Positions 26,940 to 36,055 of a stretch of DNA of 64,000 nt are shown piece by piece; within the stretch, counting starts at the first letter, position 1, and the number at the start of each line of letters is the position of its first letter. Origin of the DNA: Agrobacterium genomosp. 13 str. CFBP 6927 (lineage in GTDB: Bacteria > Pseudomonadota > Alphaproteobacteria > Rhizobiales > Rhizobiaceae); the NCBI GenBank assembly GCA_900012615.1, contig LT009757.1, forward strand, positions 1,026,596 through 1,090,595, read 5' to 3'. The translations under genes and the position numbers were made by a program. The notes under the pieces are model-generated. The model searched no databases. It saw only the letters and a program-made list of their open reading frames with translations, and had not been told where the DNA came from.

Positions 26940-28238
26940 TCAGGAGGCCGCCTTGATGGACAGGCTTTCGAGATAGGCCGACGGATTTTCCGGGTCGAAG
27001 ACCTTGCCGTCGAAGAAGGTTTCCTTGCCGCGCGAGGTCGAGGCGGGAAGATCGGCAACGCCGAGATCCTTGGCCGCCGCGCGCCAGATATCCTCGCGGT
27101 TCACCTTCTCCACCAACGCCTTCACATCCGTATCGGGCGCGAATTTGCCCCAGCGGATGTTTTCCGCGATGAACCAGCTGTCGTGGCTGCGGAAGGGATA
27201 GGAGGCATGGTCCTGCCAGAACTTCATCTGCAGGCCGGTATTTTCGAGCACGCGGCCGTTGCCGTAATTGATATTGCCCTTCAGGCGGCCAAGCACATCC
27301 TTCGGCGGCACGTTGAACCATTGGCGCTTGCCGAGGATGGTGGACATTTCCTCCTTGTTCGCCATGTCATCGCACCATTGCTGCGCCTCCATCACGGCCA
27401 TCAGCAGCGCCTTGGTGGCGTTGGGGTTCTTTTCCACCCAGTCCGCACGCATGCCGAGCGCCTTTTCCGGATGCCCCTTCCAGAGTTCGCCGGTGGTACA
27501 GGCGGTGAAACCGATGCCCTGGTTGACGAGCTGCTCGTTCCAGGGTTCGCCTACACAGAAGACGTCCATATTGCCGACCTTCATATTGGCGACCATCTGC
27601 GGCGGCGGAACGACGATGGTGGAAACGTCCTTGTCCGGATCGATGCCGCCGGCGGCCAGCCAGTAGCGGATCCAGAGATCATGCGTGCCGCCGGGGAAGG
27701 TCATGGCGGCCTTGATTTCCTTGCCCTCCGCCTTCTTCTTCTCGAAAGCCGCCTTCAGCTTGGAGGCATCCAGCTGAACGCCGGTTTCGGCATATTCCTT
27801 GGCAACGGAAATGCCCTGGCTGTCGAGGTTGAGGCGGGCGAGGATGGTCATCGGCACCGGCACATTATTCTGGGTCACCTTGCCGGTATGCATGAGATAG
27901 GGCATCGGCGTCAGGATGTGTGCGCCATCGATGCCGTTCGAGGCGCCGCCGAGCACGAGATTGTCGCGCGTCGCACCCCAGGAGGCCTGTTTCAGAACCT
28001 CGACGTCAGGCATGCCGTGTTTGGCGAACAGGCCCTTTTCCGCCGCAATGATGAGCGGGGCGGCATCCGTGAGCGCGATAAAGCCGATTTTCGCGCCTTT
28101 CACCTCGGGCTCAGCAGTGGCTGCGAAAGCACCGGACGGAAAGGCCACGCGCACGGCGCTGACAAGGGCGGCGGTGGCTGTCGTCTTCAGTATCGTGCGG
28201 CGGCTGACATCGCCGGAGAATATCTTTTTCATTCGCAT
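26940..28238 (-). CDS. nrtA: Nitrate-binding protein of the ABC transporter
   Basis: A 432-residue periplasmic binding protein of the NrtA family. The N-terminus has a twin-arginine signal, SRRTILKTTATAALVSA, ending near AFAATA. The mature part has IGFIALTDAAPLIIAAEKGLFAKHG, AHILTPMPYLM, AMTFPGGTHDLWIRYWLAAGGIDPD and VVPPPQMVANM, all typical of nitrate binders. It is first in the nitrate operon, behind a sigma-54 promoter and a long leader. The start could also be the ATG two codons later (28232), since GGGGA fits either. Confidence 0.93.
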   Translation of the reverse strand: MRMKKIFSGDVSRRTILKTTATAALVSAVRVAFPSGAFAATAEPEVKGAKIGFIALTDAAPLIIAAEKGLFAKHGMPDVEVLKQASWGATRDNLVLGGASNGIDGAHILTPMPYLMHTGKVTQNNVPVPMTILARLNLDSQGISVAKEYAETGVQLDASKLKAAFEKKKAEGKEIKAAMTFPGGTHDLWIRYWLAAGGIDPDKDVSTIVVPPPQMVANMKVGNMDVFCVGEPWNEQLVNQGIGFTACTTGELWKGHPEKALGMRADWVEKNPNATKALLMAVMEAQQWCDDMANKEEMSTILGKRQWFNVPPKDVLGRLKGNINYGNGRVLENTGLQMKFWQDHASYPFRSHDSWFIAENIRWGKFAPDTDVKALVEKVNREDIWRAAAKDLGVADLPASTSRGKETFFDGKVFDPENPSAYLESLSIKAAS

Positions 28239-28298
28239 GTTCCCCTTATTGGGCCACCTCTGTGGGTGACGTTTTCGCTTGCGAAAAAACCTGAAAAT

Positions 28299-28346
28299 AA
28301 AAAAACGCCGCTCGGTGTTTGCGCCTGCGGAACGGGAGGTGTTCCG
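28299..28346 (-). promoter_or_regulatory. Candidate attenuator in the nrtA leader RNA
   Basis: The leader between the sigma-54 promoter and nrtA is about 190 nt. It contains a hairpin CGGAAC/GTTCCG with a 7-base loop (28346-28328). A second stem, CCGC-A-GG/CC-GA-GCGG (28330-28308), is followed directly by seven T (28305-28299), so it looks like an intrinsic terminator. The two stems share bases 28328-28330 and cannot both form. ANTAR proteins such as NasT prevent leader termination in other nitrate operons. The stems are short and the fold is inferred. Confidence 0.5.
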
Positions 28347-28439
28347 GGCAGCAAAACCTTGCGACGTCTATGTCTTTGAAAGCGCCTATGCCGCGCCCTG
28401 CTTGCCCCGATCGCCGTTGACCGGTGCAAACAGGAAGAA

Positions 28440-28454
28440 GCAAAGGGCGTGCCA
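28440..28454 (-). promoter_or_regulatory. Sigma-54 (RpoN) promoter of the nitrate operon
   Basis: The minus strand reads TGGCACGCCCTTTGC (28454-28440): GG and GC separated by exactly ten bases, matching the -24/-12 consensus TGGCAC-N5-TTGC. Transcription would begin near 28428. It indicates nitrogen (NtrC) control of nrtA and the downstream genes. The AT-rich DNA at 28455-28560 is a plausible activator region, though no clear NtrC site was recognised. Confidence 0.85.
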
Positions 28455-28611
28455 GTTTATAGATTTAAAGATATAATACTGAAAATAAACGGTATTTTTT
28501 GAAATTCAAACGAGTGCTCAGATTTTGATCAACGCAATTTTTGTCTGCTGTTTGTGCAAAACAAAAGGCTCCGCGCTTGAAATTTGCGCAGCCCGCAAGG
28601 CCTGACGCCAA

Positions 28612-29907
28612 TCACGCCTCTCCAGCGGGCGGTGAAAACGGCGCGGATGTGCGCACGGAAAAGGCATTGACGTAACCTACAATATCGGCCGGATCGAAAA
28701 CGAAACCATCCACGAAACGATCCCCCTCTTCCTGCCCTTCGATACGGATATCGGCATCGCCGGGTGCATTGGCGTCTCCCAGCGCCGCCCGATAAATATC
28801 CGGCCGATAGGCCGATACAGCAGCCTGTACGCCCGCTTCAGAAAATTCCGCCTGCCCCCAGCGGATCATCTGGCTGTAAATCCACAATGCCTGGCTCCGG
28901 CGCGGATAATTGGCATGGCCGTGATGGAAGATGAAATAATTGTCGATGATCCGGCGATTGCCCCGGCTGTCGATATTGAACTCACCGGCGAGCACATGGC
29001 GGATGATGCTTTGCGGCGCATCGATATAACGGGGATCGGCGAGCGCCCTGCTGAGCTCGTCGTGATTTTCCGCAAGGTCACACCAGCGCGCCGCCGCATC
29101 GAGCGCCGTCAGCAGCCGACCGACCGTTTCCTGCTGGCCTTCTGCCCATTCAGGCCGCATGCCAATGACTTTTTCGGGCGCGGAAGGCCATAGATCCTGC
29201 TTGGCCGCAACGATCCTGCCGACGCCACGTTCGGCGGCGACGATGTTCCACGGCGCGCCGACACAGAAGCCGTCAATAGCGCCCGCCGCCAGGGCATCCG
29301 ATGTCAGGGGCGGCGGTACCACCACCAGCTTGACATCATGATCGGGGTGAATACCGCCAGCGGCAAGCCAATAACGGAATTCGTAATTGTGAGACGAAAA
29401 CGGATAGGTCATGCCCAGCGTCGGCGGCGCTTCGCCCCGCGCTCGCATGTCAACGAGCACCTGCTTCAGCGCCTTGGCGTTTTCCAGCGCTCCCGCTGTT
29501 TCGGAAAGGCCCGTCAACGCCTTCATCCGGGCAAAAAGCCGGGTCGAAAGCGTAATCGCATTGCCGCCTCGACCGAGCGAAAAGGGCGTGATCGTCGGTG
29601 AAGGGTTGGAGCCGAGCCCGAGCATGGAGGCGACAGGCATTGGCGAGAGCATGTGCGCGATATCAAATTGCCTGAATGCCAGCCGGTCGCGCACATTCGC
29701 CCAGGACACATCCTTGACGAGATCGAGCGACAGTCCCTCGCGCTCGGCAAAACCGAATTCGACAGATGCGATCAGGACGGAGGCGTCGACAAGCGGGATA
29801 AAACCGGCACGCAGGCGTTTTTGCCGATCGCTGCCCACGATTGCGGGCGCGCCTGTTACCCGTGTCCCTGCACTATCCGATCCGGCCGTTTTTTCCGGTG
29901 CCGCCAT
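28612..29907 (-). CDS. nasS: NasS nitrate sensor (cytoplasmic NrtA-like protein)
   Basis: A 431-residue homologue of NrtA without any signal peptide, hence cytoplasmic. It shares RAGFIPLVDASVLIASVEFGFAEREG, AHMLSPMPVASMLGLG, TYPFSSHNYEFRYWLAAGGI and VVPPPLTSDAL with the nitrate binder. Known NasS proteins hold the antiterminator NasT inactive until nitrate or nitrite binds. The adjacent nasT gene, 36 bases downstream on the other side of the start, and the attenuator-like nrtA leader fit this. GGAG precedes the ATG at 29907, preferred over 29916. Confidence 0.9.
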   Translation of the reverse strand: MAAPEKTAGSDSAGTRVTGAPAIVGSDRQKRLRAGFIPLVDASVLIASVEFGFAEREGLSLDLVKDVSWANVRDRLAFRQFDIAHMLSPMPVASMLGLGSNPSPTITPFSLGRGGNAITLSTRLFARMKALTGLSETAGALENAKALKQVLVDMRARGEAPPTLGMTYPFSSHNYEFRYWLAAGGIHPDHDVKLVVVPPPLTSDALAAGAIDGFCVGAPWNIVAAERGVGRIVAAKQDLWPSAPEKVIGMRPEWAEGQQETVGRLLTALDAAARWCDLAENHDELSRALADPRYIDAPQSIIRHVLAGEFNIDSRGNRRIIDNYFIFHHGHANYPRRSQALWIYSQMIRWGQAEFSEAGVQAAVSAYRPDIYRAALGDANAPGDADIRIEGQEEGDRFVDGFVFDPADIVGYVNAFSVRTSAPFSPPAGEA

Positions 29908-29943
29908 ATCATACACTCCACACTGTCCAACCGGCGGGGTTCG

Positions 29944-30531
29944 TCACATCAACAGACCCGCTGCGGTGACCACGCTTTGCGCGATCTCGGAAATTTTCTT
30001 TTTCTCGTTCATCGCCGTTTGTCGCAAAAGCGCGAAAGCTTCCTCCTCGGAAAGGCCACGCATCTTCATCAGGATGCCCTTGGCGCGCTCGATGACCTTG
30101 CGTTCCTCCAGTGCCGATTTGGCGTCGGCAAGTTCCCGCTGCAGCCGGCTGAAAGCATTAAAGCGGCTGACCGCCATATCGAGAATGGGCTTGACCCGCT
30201 CTTTCTTCAGCCCGTCCACCACATAGGCGGAAACGCCCGCTTCGACGGCTGCCTCGATGGAAGCCGTATCGGAACGATCGACAAACATGGCGATTGGACG
30301 ACCGACCGTGCGCGTGAGCTGGAACAGATGCTCCATCATGTCACGGTTGGGGTTTTCGAGATCGATGAAGATGACATCGGGTTGCAGCGTCTCGATGGTG
30401 CGCGCCACACCGTTCACCTCATGGATGACGGTGACACGATGATAGCCGGCCTCGCGCAATCCCTCCTCGATGATGGAGGCTCGGATCGCGTTTTCGTCGA
30501 TAACGAGAATGGTGAGGTCGCGAAGCGTCAT
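29944..30531 (-). CDS. nasT: NasT ANTAR-domain antiterminator
   Basis: A 195-residue two-domain regulator. The N-terminal receiver-like domain (LTILVIDENAIRASIIEEGL; D57 in VIFIDLENPN) is followed by an ANTAR RNA-binding domain at about 125-190 (LEERKVIERAKGILMKMRGLSEEEAFALLRQTAMNEKKKISEIAQ). NasT binds leader RNA of nitrate genes and blocks early termination when freed from NasS. The gene is co-directional with nasS. The ATG at 30531 gives the standard N-terminus; its ribosome site is weak. Confidence 0.92.
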   Translation of the reverse strand: MTLRDLTILVIDENAIRASIIEEGLREAGYHRVTVIHEVNGVARTIETLQPDVIFIDLENPNRDMMEHLFQLTRTVGRPIAMFVDRSDTASIEAAVEAGVSAYVVDGLKKERVKPILDMAVSRFNAFSRLQRELADAKSALEERKVIERAKGILMKMRGLSEEEAFALLRQTAMNEKKKISEIAQSVVTAAGLLM

Positions 30532-30596
30532 GGACGCATTGATGACGCAGCGCAGCAAACTTGGCAATCGGCTGCGCAAGCAAAAATAAGGCGGAA

Positions 30597-30619
30597 GCGA
30601 AAAGGAGCGTCACGCCCCT
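30597..30619 (-). terminator. Probable terminator of the GntR-family gene
   Basis: On the minus strand AGGGGCG (30619-30613), loop TGA, CGCTCCT (30609-30603, one G-T pair), then TTTTCG. It lies 15 bases past the stop of the GntR-family gene and separates it from nasT. Confidence 0.6.
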
Positions 30620-30633
30620 CCTCACCAGACATG

Positions 30634-31299
30634 TCAGGAAGCGTGTTCGACGGCGCGTTCGAGCGCCTTCAAAACCGTACGCTCTGACAGATTGAGGTAG
30701 ATTTCCATCTCGTCACCCGCTTCGCCAGCCTTTCCTTCCTCCATGAGCGACAGGATCTTGCTGTTCATGTCGACGAAGGGAGAATGAAGCTGTTCAGGGT
30801 CTTTCAACAGGCCGAAACAAAGCCTGAGTTCAGCGGCGATGCGTTCGTAAAAATCGCTGAGACGGGCGCTGTCGAGGAGATCGACCACGGCGGCATGAAA
30901 TTTCATATTGGCGCTGCCCACGCCCAGCCAGTCGGCCTGGTCACGCTTCACCTTGGCATCTTCGACCGCCGCGCGCATCGTCCGGATAGCCGGATGCTTG
31001 TGCCAGGCCTGACGCAGGGCGCCGCATTCCACCATGCGCCGAACGCGATAGATGTCGATCACGGATGCCATGGTGGGAACAGCAACAAAAACGCCGCGAT
31101 TGGCCTCGTGGCGCAAGAGCCCATCCTTTGTCAGCAGACGGAAAGCTTCGCGCAGGGAATTGCGGGAGACATCAAAGCGCTCGCTGAAGGCTGCCTCCGA
31201 TAGACGCTGTCCCGGCATCAACTCGCCGGAGATCAGCAGGGTGCGGATACCCTTGGCCAATCGATCCGCAAGCGGAAGACCTTCTATCGTTTCCGTCAT
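30634..31299 (-). CDS. GntR-family regulator with FCD domain
   Basis: A 221-residue regulator. The N-terminal winged helix (LADRLAKGIRTLLISGELMPGQRLSEAAFSERFDVSRNSLREAFRLLTKDGLL) is followed by an all-helical FCD ligand domain with the metal/ligand residues in MKFHAAVVDLLDS. The ATG at 31299 follows AAGGAAAG. It is divergent from the 5-oxoproline-type operon, whose promoter contains TTGTTGAACAA, the usual form of an FCD-GntR operator. It is the likely local repressor, responding to an organic acid substrate of the operon. Confidence 0.88.
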   Translation of the reverse strand: MTETIEGLPLADRLAKGIRTLLISGELMPGQRLSEAAFSERFDVSRNSLREAFRLLTKDGLLRHEANRGVFVAVPTMASVIDIYRVRRMVECGALRQAWHKHPAIRTMRAAVEDAKVKRDQADWLGVGSANMKFHAAVVDLLDSARLSDFYERIAAELRLCFGLLKDPEQLHSPFVDMNSKILSLMEEGKAGEAGDEMEIYLNLSERTVLKALERAVEHAS

Positions 31300-31469
31300 G
31301 GCGCTTCTTTCCTTAAGGCAATGCAGCATCGGGAATTCCGTGACAGGCAAGTTCGGGCACGGCATGATTGCCCATAGCACAAAGCATTAGCAAAGCACGA
31401 AAAAAACGTGATTAAATCCTGCTCATGACGTCCAACAAATAGACAAAATGAAAGAACGATAACTTTATA

Positions 31470-31511
31470 TTGTTGAACAAAGTTGACAATTTCGCAGAAC
31501 ACGACAAGATC
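31470..31511 (+). promoter_or_regulatory. Promoter and FCD-GntR operator of the 5-oxoproline operon
   Basis: TTGTTGAACAA (31470-31480) matches the TTGT-N3-ACAA pattern bound by FCD-type GntR proteins. It is followed at 31483-31488 by a consensus -35 TTGACA, with a weak -10 (CAAGAT, 31505-31510). The overlap of operator and promoter suggests repression. The remainder of 31300-31565 is AT-rich without further recognisable sites. Confidence 0.6.
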
Positions 31512-31565
31512 GGCGGCATAAAGCATCCGCGAGGGGCGGAATTGCGACAGGAGCGGAGAAAATCC

Positions 31566-32822
31566 ATGGAGCAGAAAAAGCTCACGCCCGCCGACCCGAA
31601 CGAGGTCGCACAGAAGGCGAAAAACCAGCGTTATGCCTTGCTTTCGGCAATGTTCTTGATGTCCATGTCCGCTGTCGGACCGGGCTTCATCACGCAAACA
31701 GCGAATTTCACGGTGAAACTGGGCGCCGCATTCGCATTCGCCATCATTATTTCCATCCTGATCGACTTTGTCGTGCAGGCCAATATCTGGCGCATCGTTA
31801 CCATTACCCGCATGCGGGCACCGGCCATCGCCAATGCCGCCATTCCGGGTTCGGGTTATCTGCTCGCCATTCTCGTCATCATCGGCGGCCTGTTTTTCAA
31901 CATCGGCAATATCGGCGGCGCGGGCCTCGGCTTTAATGCCATGATTGATCTCGACCCGAAGATCGGCGGCGCGATCGGCGCGCTGGCGGCCATCGGCATC
32001 TTCCTGTCCCGTCGGGCGGGCATTGCCATGGACCGCGTCGTTTTCGTGGCCGCCTTTGTCAAACTCGCGCTGATCCTTTACGCAGCCTATGTTTCCGGCC
32101 CGCCGGTGGCAGAAGCCTTCCGCCAGACCTTCCTGCCGGATACGATCGATTTCGTCACCATCACCACCATCGTCGGTGGCACGGTCGGCGGCTATATCAC
32201 CTATGCCGGCGCGCATCGCCTGCTGGACAAGGGAATGGTCGGCGTTGAAAATATCAATGCGGTCAATCGCGCGGCATTGAGCGGCATCGCGATTACCGGC
32301 GTGCTGCGCTACATCCTGTTCCTTGCCATTCTCGGCGTCGTCGCAAGCGGTGTGGTCATCGATCTCTCGGGCAAGGCTGCGAACCCGGCGGGCCAAGCTT
32401 TCCATGCCGCCGCCGGCAATATCGGCTATCGTCTGTTTGGCGCGGTGTTCCTCGCCTCGGCCATGACCAGCATCATCGGTGCGGCCTACACCTCCGTTTC
32501 GTTCCTGACGGCTTTCAAGCCCGACATCACGGAACGCCAGCGCAATTTGGCCACCGTCGGCTTCATCGCCATTTCGCTGATCGCCTATATCATCATCACC
32601 ACACCGCCCGCAGCCATGCTCGTCTTTGTCGGTGGCCTGAACGGTCTCGTTCTGCCAATCGGCCTTTCGATCTTCATGTATGCCGCCTGGAAACGCGCCG
32701 ATCTGATGCACGGCTATCACTACCCGCGCTGGCTGCTGGTGCTTGGCGTGCTGACCTGCGTACTCACCTGGTATATGGCCTATAAGTCGGCGGGCGCGAT
32801 CTTTGCCCTGCTCGGCTACTGA
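31566..32822 (+). CDS. ycsG: NRAMP-like permease (YcsG type)
   Basis: A 418-residue membrane protein with about eleven hydrophobic segments, of the NRAMP family branch represented by B. subtilis YcsG. The family's first segment appears as [36 protein letters not shown], where metal transporters have a DPGN motif; that motif is absent here, and so is the MPH motif of the sixth segment. It may thus carry an organic solute, such as 5-oxoproline, rather than a metal ion. It is first in the operon with pxpA and kipI-kipA. GGAG lies 8 bases before the ATG. Confidence 0.8.
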   Translation: MEQKKLTPADPNEVAQKAKNQRYALLSAMFLMSMSAVGPGFITQTANFTVKLGAAFAFAIIISILIDFVVQANIWRIVTITRMRAPAIANAAIPGSGYLLAILVIIGGLFFNIGNIGGAGLGFNAMIDLDPKIGGAIGALAAIGIFLSRRAGIAMDRVVFVAAFVKLALILYAAYVSGPPVAEAFRQTFLPDTIDFVTITTIVGGTVGGYITYAGAHRLLDKGMVGVENINAVNRAALSGIAITGVLRYILFLAILGVVASGVVIDLSGKAANPAGQAFHAAAGNIGYRLFGAVFLASAMTSIIGAAYTSVSFLTAFKPDITERQRNLATVGFIAISLIAYIIITTPPAAMLVFVGGLNGLVLPIGLSIFMYAAWKRADLMHGYHYPRWLLVLGVLTCVLTWYMAYKSAGAIFALLGY

Positions 32823-32842
32823 TAAATTTAAGGGAGGCAAAC

Positions 32843-33610
32843 ATGGCCGCTATCGATCTCAACAGCGATCTTGGCGAAAGCTACGGCGCATGGCGCATGG
32901 GAGACGACGAGGCGATGCTCGCCATCGTTTCCAGCGCCAACATCGCCTGCGGATTTCATGCCGGTGACCCGGCCGGTATCTACCGCACCGTCAAGGCCGC
33001 CGCCGAAAAGGGCGTGGTCGTCGGCGCCCATGTTTCCTATCCTGACCGCGTCGGCTTCGGCCGCCGCGATCTGGACGCGACTTCGGAAGAACTGATCGCC
33101 GATGTCATCTACCAGATCGGCGCACTGAAAGGCGTCGCCGCCGCTGCCGGCACAACGGTGCGTTACGTCAAGCCGCACGGCGCGCTTTACAACCGCATCG
33201 CCAATGACGCGAAACAGGGGCAGGCCGTCATTGACGGCATCAAGGCCATAGATCCTTCGCTGGTACTGATGGGTCTCGCGAACGCGCCTATCCTCGATCT
33301 TGCCCGCAAAGCAGGCCTTGCCGTTGTCGCAGAAGCTTTCGCGGATCGCGCCTATACGCCTCAGGGCCAGCTCGTCTCCCGCCGCGAGGCCGGTGCCGTG
33401 CTGCACGACGCGGCCAAAATCGCCGACCGCATGGTACAGCTTGCCCGCGAAGGCACGCTTGAGGCCATTGATGGCAGCATCATAAAGATCGAAGCGCAAT
33501 CCATCTGCGTGCATGGCGACAGCCCCGGTGCCGTCGCCATTGCCCAGGAAATCCGCCGCCGTTTCGAGGCTGATGGTATCGACATCCGTTCCTTTGCATC
33601 CGATCGCTGA
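32843..33610 (+). CDS. pxpA: 5-oxoprolinase subunit A (LamB/YcsF family)
   Basis: A 255-residue cytoplasmic protein of the LamB/YcsF family. It starts [26 protein letters not shown], the family signature, and has [27 protein letters not shown] and KPHGALYN, histidine/aspartate-rich motifs expected for a metal-dependent hydrolase-like barrel. In E. coli PxpA with PxpB and PxpC cleaves 5-oxoproline to glutamate using ATP. A GGAGG site precedes the ATG. The neighbouring genes encode the B and C parts as one fused protein. Confidence 0.9.
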   Translation: MAAIDLNSDLGESYGAWRMGDDEAMLAIVSSANIACGFHAGDPAGIYRTVKAAAEKGVVVGAHVSYPDRVGFGRRDLDATSEELIADVIYQIGALKGVAAAAGTTVRYVKPHGALYNRIANDAKQGQAVIDGIKAIDPSLVLMGLANAPILDLARKAGLAVVAEAFADRAYTPQGQLVSRREAGAVLHDAAKIADRMVQLAREGTLEAIDGSIIKIEAQSICVHGDSPGAVAIAQEIRRRFEADGIDIRSFASDR

Positions 33611-33621
33611 AAGGATAGCCG

Positions 33622-34431
33622 ATGACGATACCGACATCCTATCTCAACCACACGGACGCCGAAGCCGCACGAAAGGCCCGCGCCACCTATCGCGACGGCC
33701 TCGTCGCCCCAACTTCCGGCATTGCACCCGGCTTCACGCAGGCGAACATGATCGTGCTGCCGCGCGACTGGGCCTTCGATTTCCTGCTTTACGCGCAGCG
33801 CAATCCCAAACCCTGCCCGGTGCTGGATGTCTCCGATCCCGGTTCGCCCACCACGCTTCTGGCACCCGGCGCCGATCTCAGAACCGACCTGCCGCTCTAC
33901 CGCGTCTGGCGGGACGGCAAGCTCGTCGAGGAAACGGCTGACGCCACCGCCGCTTGGGCCGAGCGTGACGATCTCGTCGCCTTCCTGATCGGCTGCAGCT
34001 TCACCTTCGAAACGCCGATGGTGGAAGCGGGGATCGAAATCCGCCACATGACCGACAAAAGCAATGTGCCGATGTATCTCACCAACCAAGCCTGCCGCCC
34101 GGCCGGTCGGCTGAAGGGCAATATGGTCGTTTCCATGCGGCCGATCCCGGCCTCGCGGGTCGCCGATGCTGCGACGATTTCGGGGCGTTTTCCGGCCGTA
34201 CACGGATCACCCGTGCATGTCGGCTCGCCGGAAGAGATCGGCATCACCGATCTTGCAAAACCCGACTTCGGTGACGCGGTACGGATCGAGCCGGGCGAGG
34301 TTCCGGTGTTCTGGGCCTGCGGCGTCACCCCGCAGGCGGCCGTGATGGCGTCCGGCGTGCCCTTTGCGATCACCCATGCGCCGGGGCACATGTTCATCAC
34401 CGACATTCCCGATTCAGCCTATCACGCGTGA
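33622..34431 (+). CDS. ycsI: YcsI family putative hydro-lyase (DUF1445)
   Basis: A 269-residue protein of the YcsI/DUF1445 family, related by annotation to D-glutamate cyclase. Markers are [51 protein letters not shown], then [23 protein letters not shown] and [29 protein letters not shown]-glutamate cyclase makes 5-oxo-D-proline from D-glutamate, which would fit feeding the neighbouring oxoprolinase. That link is an inference from context. It lies 11 bases after pxpA and is followed by the kipI-kipA gene 7 bases on. Confidence 0.85.
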   Translation: MTIPTSYLNHTDAEAARKARATYRDGLVAPTSGIAPGFTQANMIVLPRDWAFDFLLYAQRNPKPCPVLDVSDPGSPTTLLAPGADLRTDLPLYRVWRDGKLVEETADATAAWAERDDLVAFLIGCSFTFETPMVEAGIEIRHMTDKSNVPMYLTNQACRPAGRLKGNMVVSMRPIPASRVADAATISGRFPAVHGSPVHVGSPEEIGITDLAKPDFGDAVRIEPGEVPVFWACGVTPQAAVMASGVPFAITHAPGHMFITDIPDSAYHA

Positions 34432-34438
34432 GGACATG

Positions 34439-36055
34439 ATGCGTTTTCTCCCCGTCAGCCTCACCACCATTCTTGTCGAACTCACCGATCTCGATGAAAC
34501 CCTGGCGCTTTTCGCCTCGCTTCAGAACGATCCGATCGAAGGCGTCGAAGAGACGGTGCCGGCTGCCCGCACCCTGATGATTCGCTTTCGCCCTGAAAAG
34601 ATCGGTGCCGAAGCGCTGGCCGCGCGGCTGGCAAGCCGTGATCTCTCGGCAAAAATCGCGCCTTCGGACAATCTCGTTGAAATCCCCGTCCACTATAATG
34701 GTGAGGATCTCGCCGATGTTGCCGAATTGACCGGCATGAGTATCGAAGAGGTCATCCGCCGCCATACCGAAAGCGAATTCACCGTGGCCTTCTGCGGTTT
34801 CGCTCCCGGCTTCGGTTATCTGGTCGGTGGCGATCCGGCGCTGCATGTGCCGCGCCGGCAAAGCCCGCGCACTCGTATTCCGGCAGGTTCGGTGGCGCTG
34901 GCCGGCGCCTTCAGCGGCGTCTATCCGCAAAACAGCCCCGGCGGCTGGCAGATCATTGGCACCACGCCAGTCAAGATGTGGGATATAGACCGCGATCCCG
35001 GCGCGCTTTTCCAGCCGGGTTACCGGGTGCGTTTCTTCGACATGGACAAGGCCGGCAAAACGGTCGACATCCCCGTCTCGGCACCGCGAAACGCCATTAA
35101 AGAGACTGCAAAAGACGGCCCGCATTTCGAGGTGCTCGCCGCACCCATGCCCGCCATCTTTCAGGATCTCGGCCGCTTCGGCCAGACCGGTCAGGGCGTT
35201 TCGGCCTCCGGCGCGCTGGATCGTGGCGCGTTCAATGCCGCAAACCGCATCGTCGGCAACCCCGTCAACACACCCTGTCTCGAACTGACGCTCGGCGGCT
35301 TTTCCTTTAAAAGCACGAGCCGCGCCGTCATCGGCATTGCAGGTGCGCCCTGCCCCGTCACCATCACCACAACGGATCGCAGTTTCGCGGCCAAGACCCA
35401 TGGCCCGGTGTCGCTCGAACCCGGTGATGTGGTGACCTTCGGCCAGCCGCCGAAGGGCATGCGCTGTTATCTTGCCGTACGTGGCGGCTTCGATGTCGAG
35501 CTGGTGCTGGGCAGTTTCGCAACGGATACACTGGCTGTCGTCGGCCCAGAGCCGGTGGGCGCGGGCGCCATACTGCCGCTTAAGGGCGAGAAGACTAGCC
35601 TTTCCAGCGTATCGATCGACGAGGTTCCAGCCTTCGAAGCGCCGGTAACGAGTGAGGTCGTCACGCTGGACGTCGTTCTCGGACCGCGAACGGACTGGTT
35701 CACGCAGAAGGGTATCGAGACCCTGACCGGCCAGCTCTGGCAGGTCACGCCGCAATCGAACCGCGTCGGCATCCGCCTTGCAGGCGAAGTGCCGGTGGAA
35801 CGCAGGGACAGCGCCGAATTGCCGAGCGAGGGCACCGCGACAGGGGCGATCCAGATTCCCCATAGCGGCCAGCCGGTTCTCTTCCTTGCCGATCACCCGT
35901 TGACCGGCGGTTATCCCGTCATCGGCGCGGTCGCCGAATATCATCTCGATCTTGCCGGGCAGATCCCGGTGAACGCCAAAATCAAATTCCGCCCGATCGG
36001 CCCCTTCGCCGAAATCGCGGCCAAGAACACAGAATTCCGAGGAGAAGAGCGATGA
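34439..36055 (+). CDS. Fused 5-oxoprolinase subunits B and C (KipI-KipA)
   Basis: A 538-residue fusion. Residues ~1-225 are a KipI/PxpB-type domain ([66 protein letters not shown]). Residues ~240-530 are a KipA/PxpC-type domain ([59 protein letters not shown]). In urea carboxylase, homologous KipA- and KipI-like parts form the carboxyltransferase domain. GAGG precedes the ATG, with another ATG one codon earlier. The last four bases overlap the biotin carboxylase start (ATGA), so the two proteins are translationally coupled. Confidence 0.88.
   Translation: MRFLPVSLTTILVELTDLDETLALFASLQNDPIEGVEETVPAARTLMIRFRPEKIGAEALAARLASRDLSAKIAPSDNLVEIPVHYNGEDLADVAELTGMSIEEVIRRHTESEFTVAFCGFAPGFGYLVGGDPALHVPRRQSPRTRIPAGSVALAGAFSGVYPQNSPGGWQIIGTTPVKMWDIDRDPGALFQPGYRVRFFDMDKAGKTVDIPVSAPRNAIKETAKDGPHFEVLAAPMPAIFQDLGRFGQTGQGVSASGALDRGAFNAANRIVGNPVNTPCLELTLGGFSFKSTSRAVIGIAGAPCPVTITTTDRSFAAKTHGPVSLEPGDVVTFGQPPKGMRCYLAVRGGFDVELVLGSFATDTLAVVGPEPVGAGAILPLKGEKTSLSSVSIDEVPAFEAPVTSEVVTLDVVLGPRTDWFTQKGIETLTGQLWQVTPQSNRVGIRLAGEVPVERRDSAELPSEGTATGAIQIPHSGQPVLFLADHPLTGGYPVIGAVAEYHLDLAGQIPVNAKIKFRPIGPFAEIAAKNTEFRGEER

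Noticed and set aside
31566..32822. Mn/Fe NRAMP transporter MntH
   Set aside because: The metal-binding DPGN and MPH motifs are absent and the gene sits in a 5-oxoproline-type operon.
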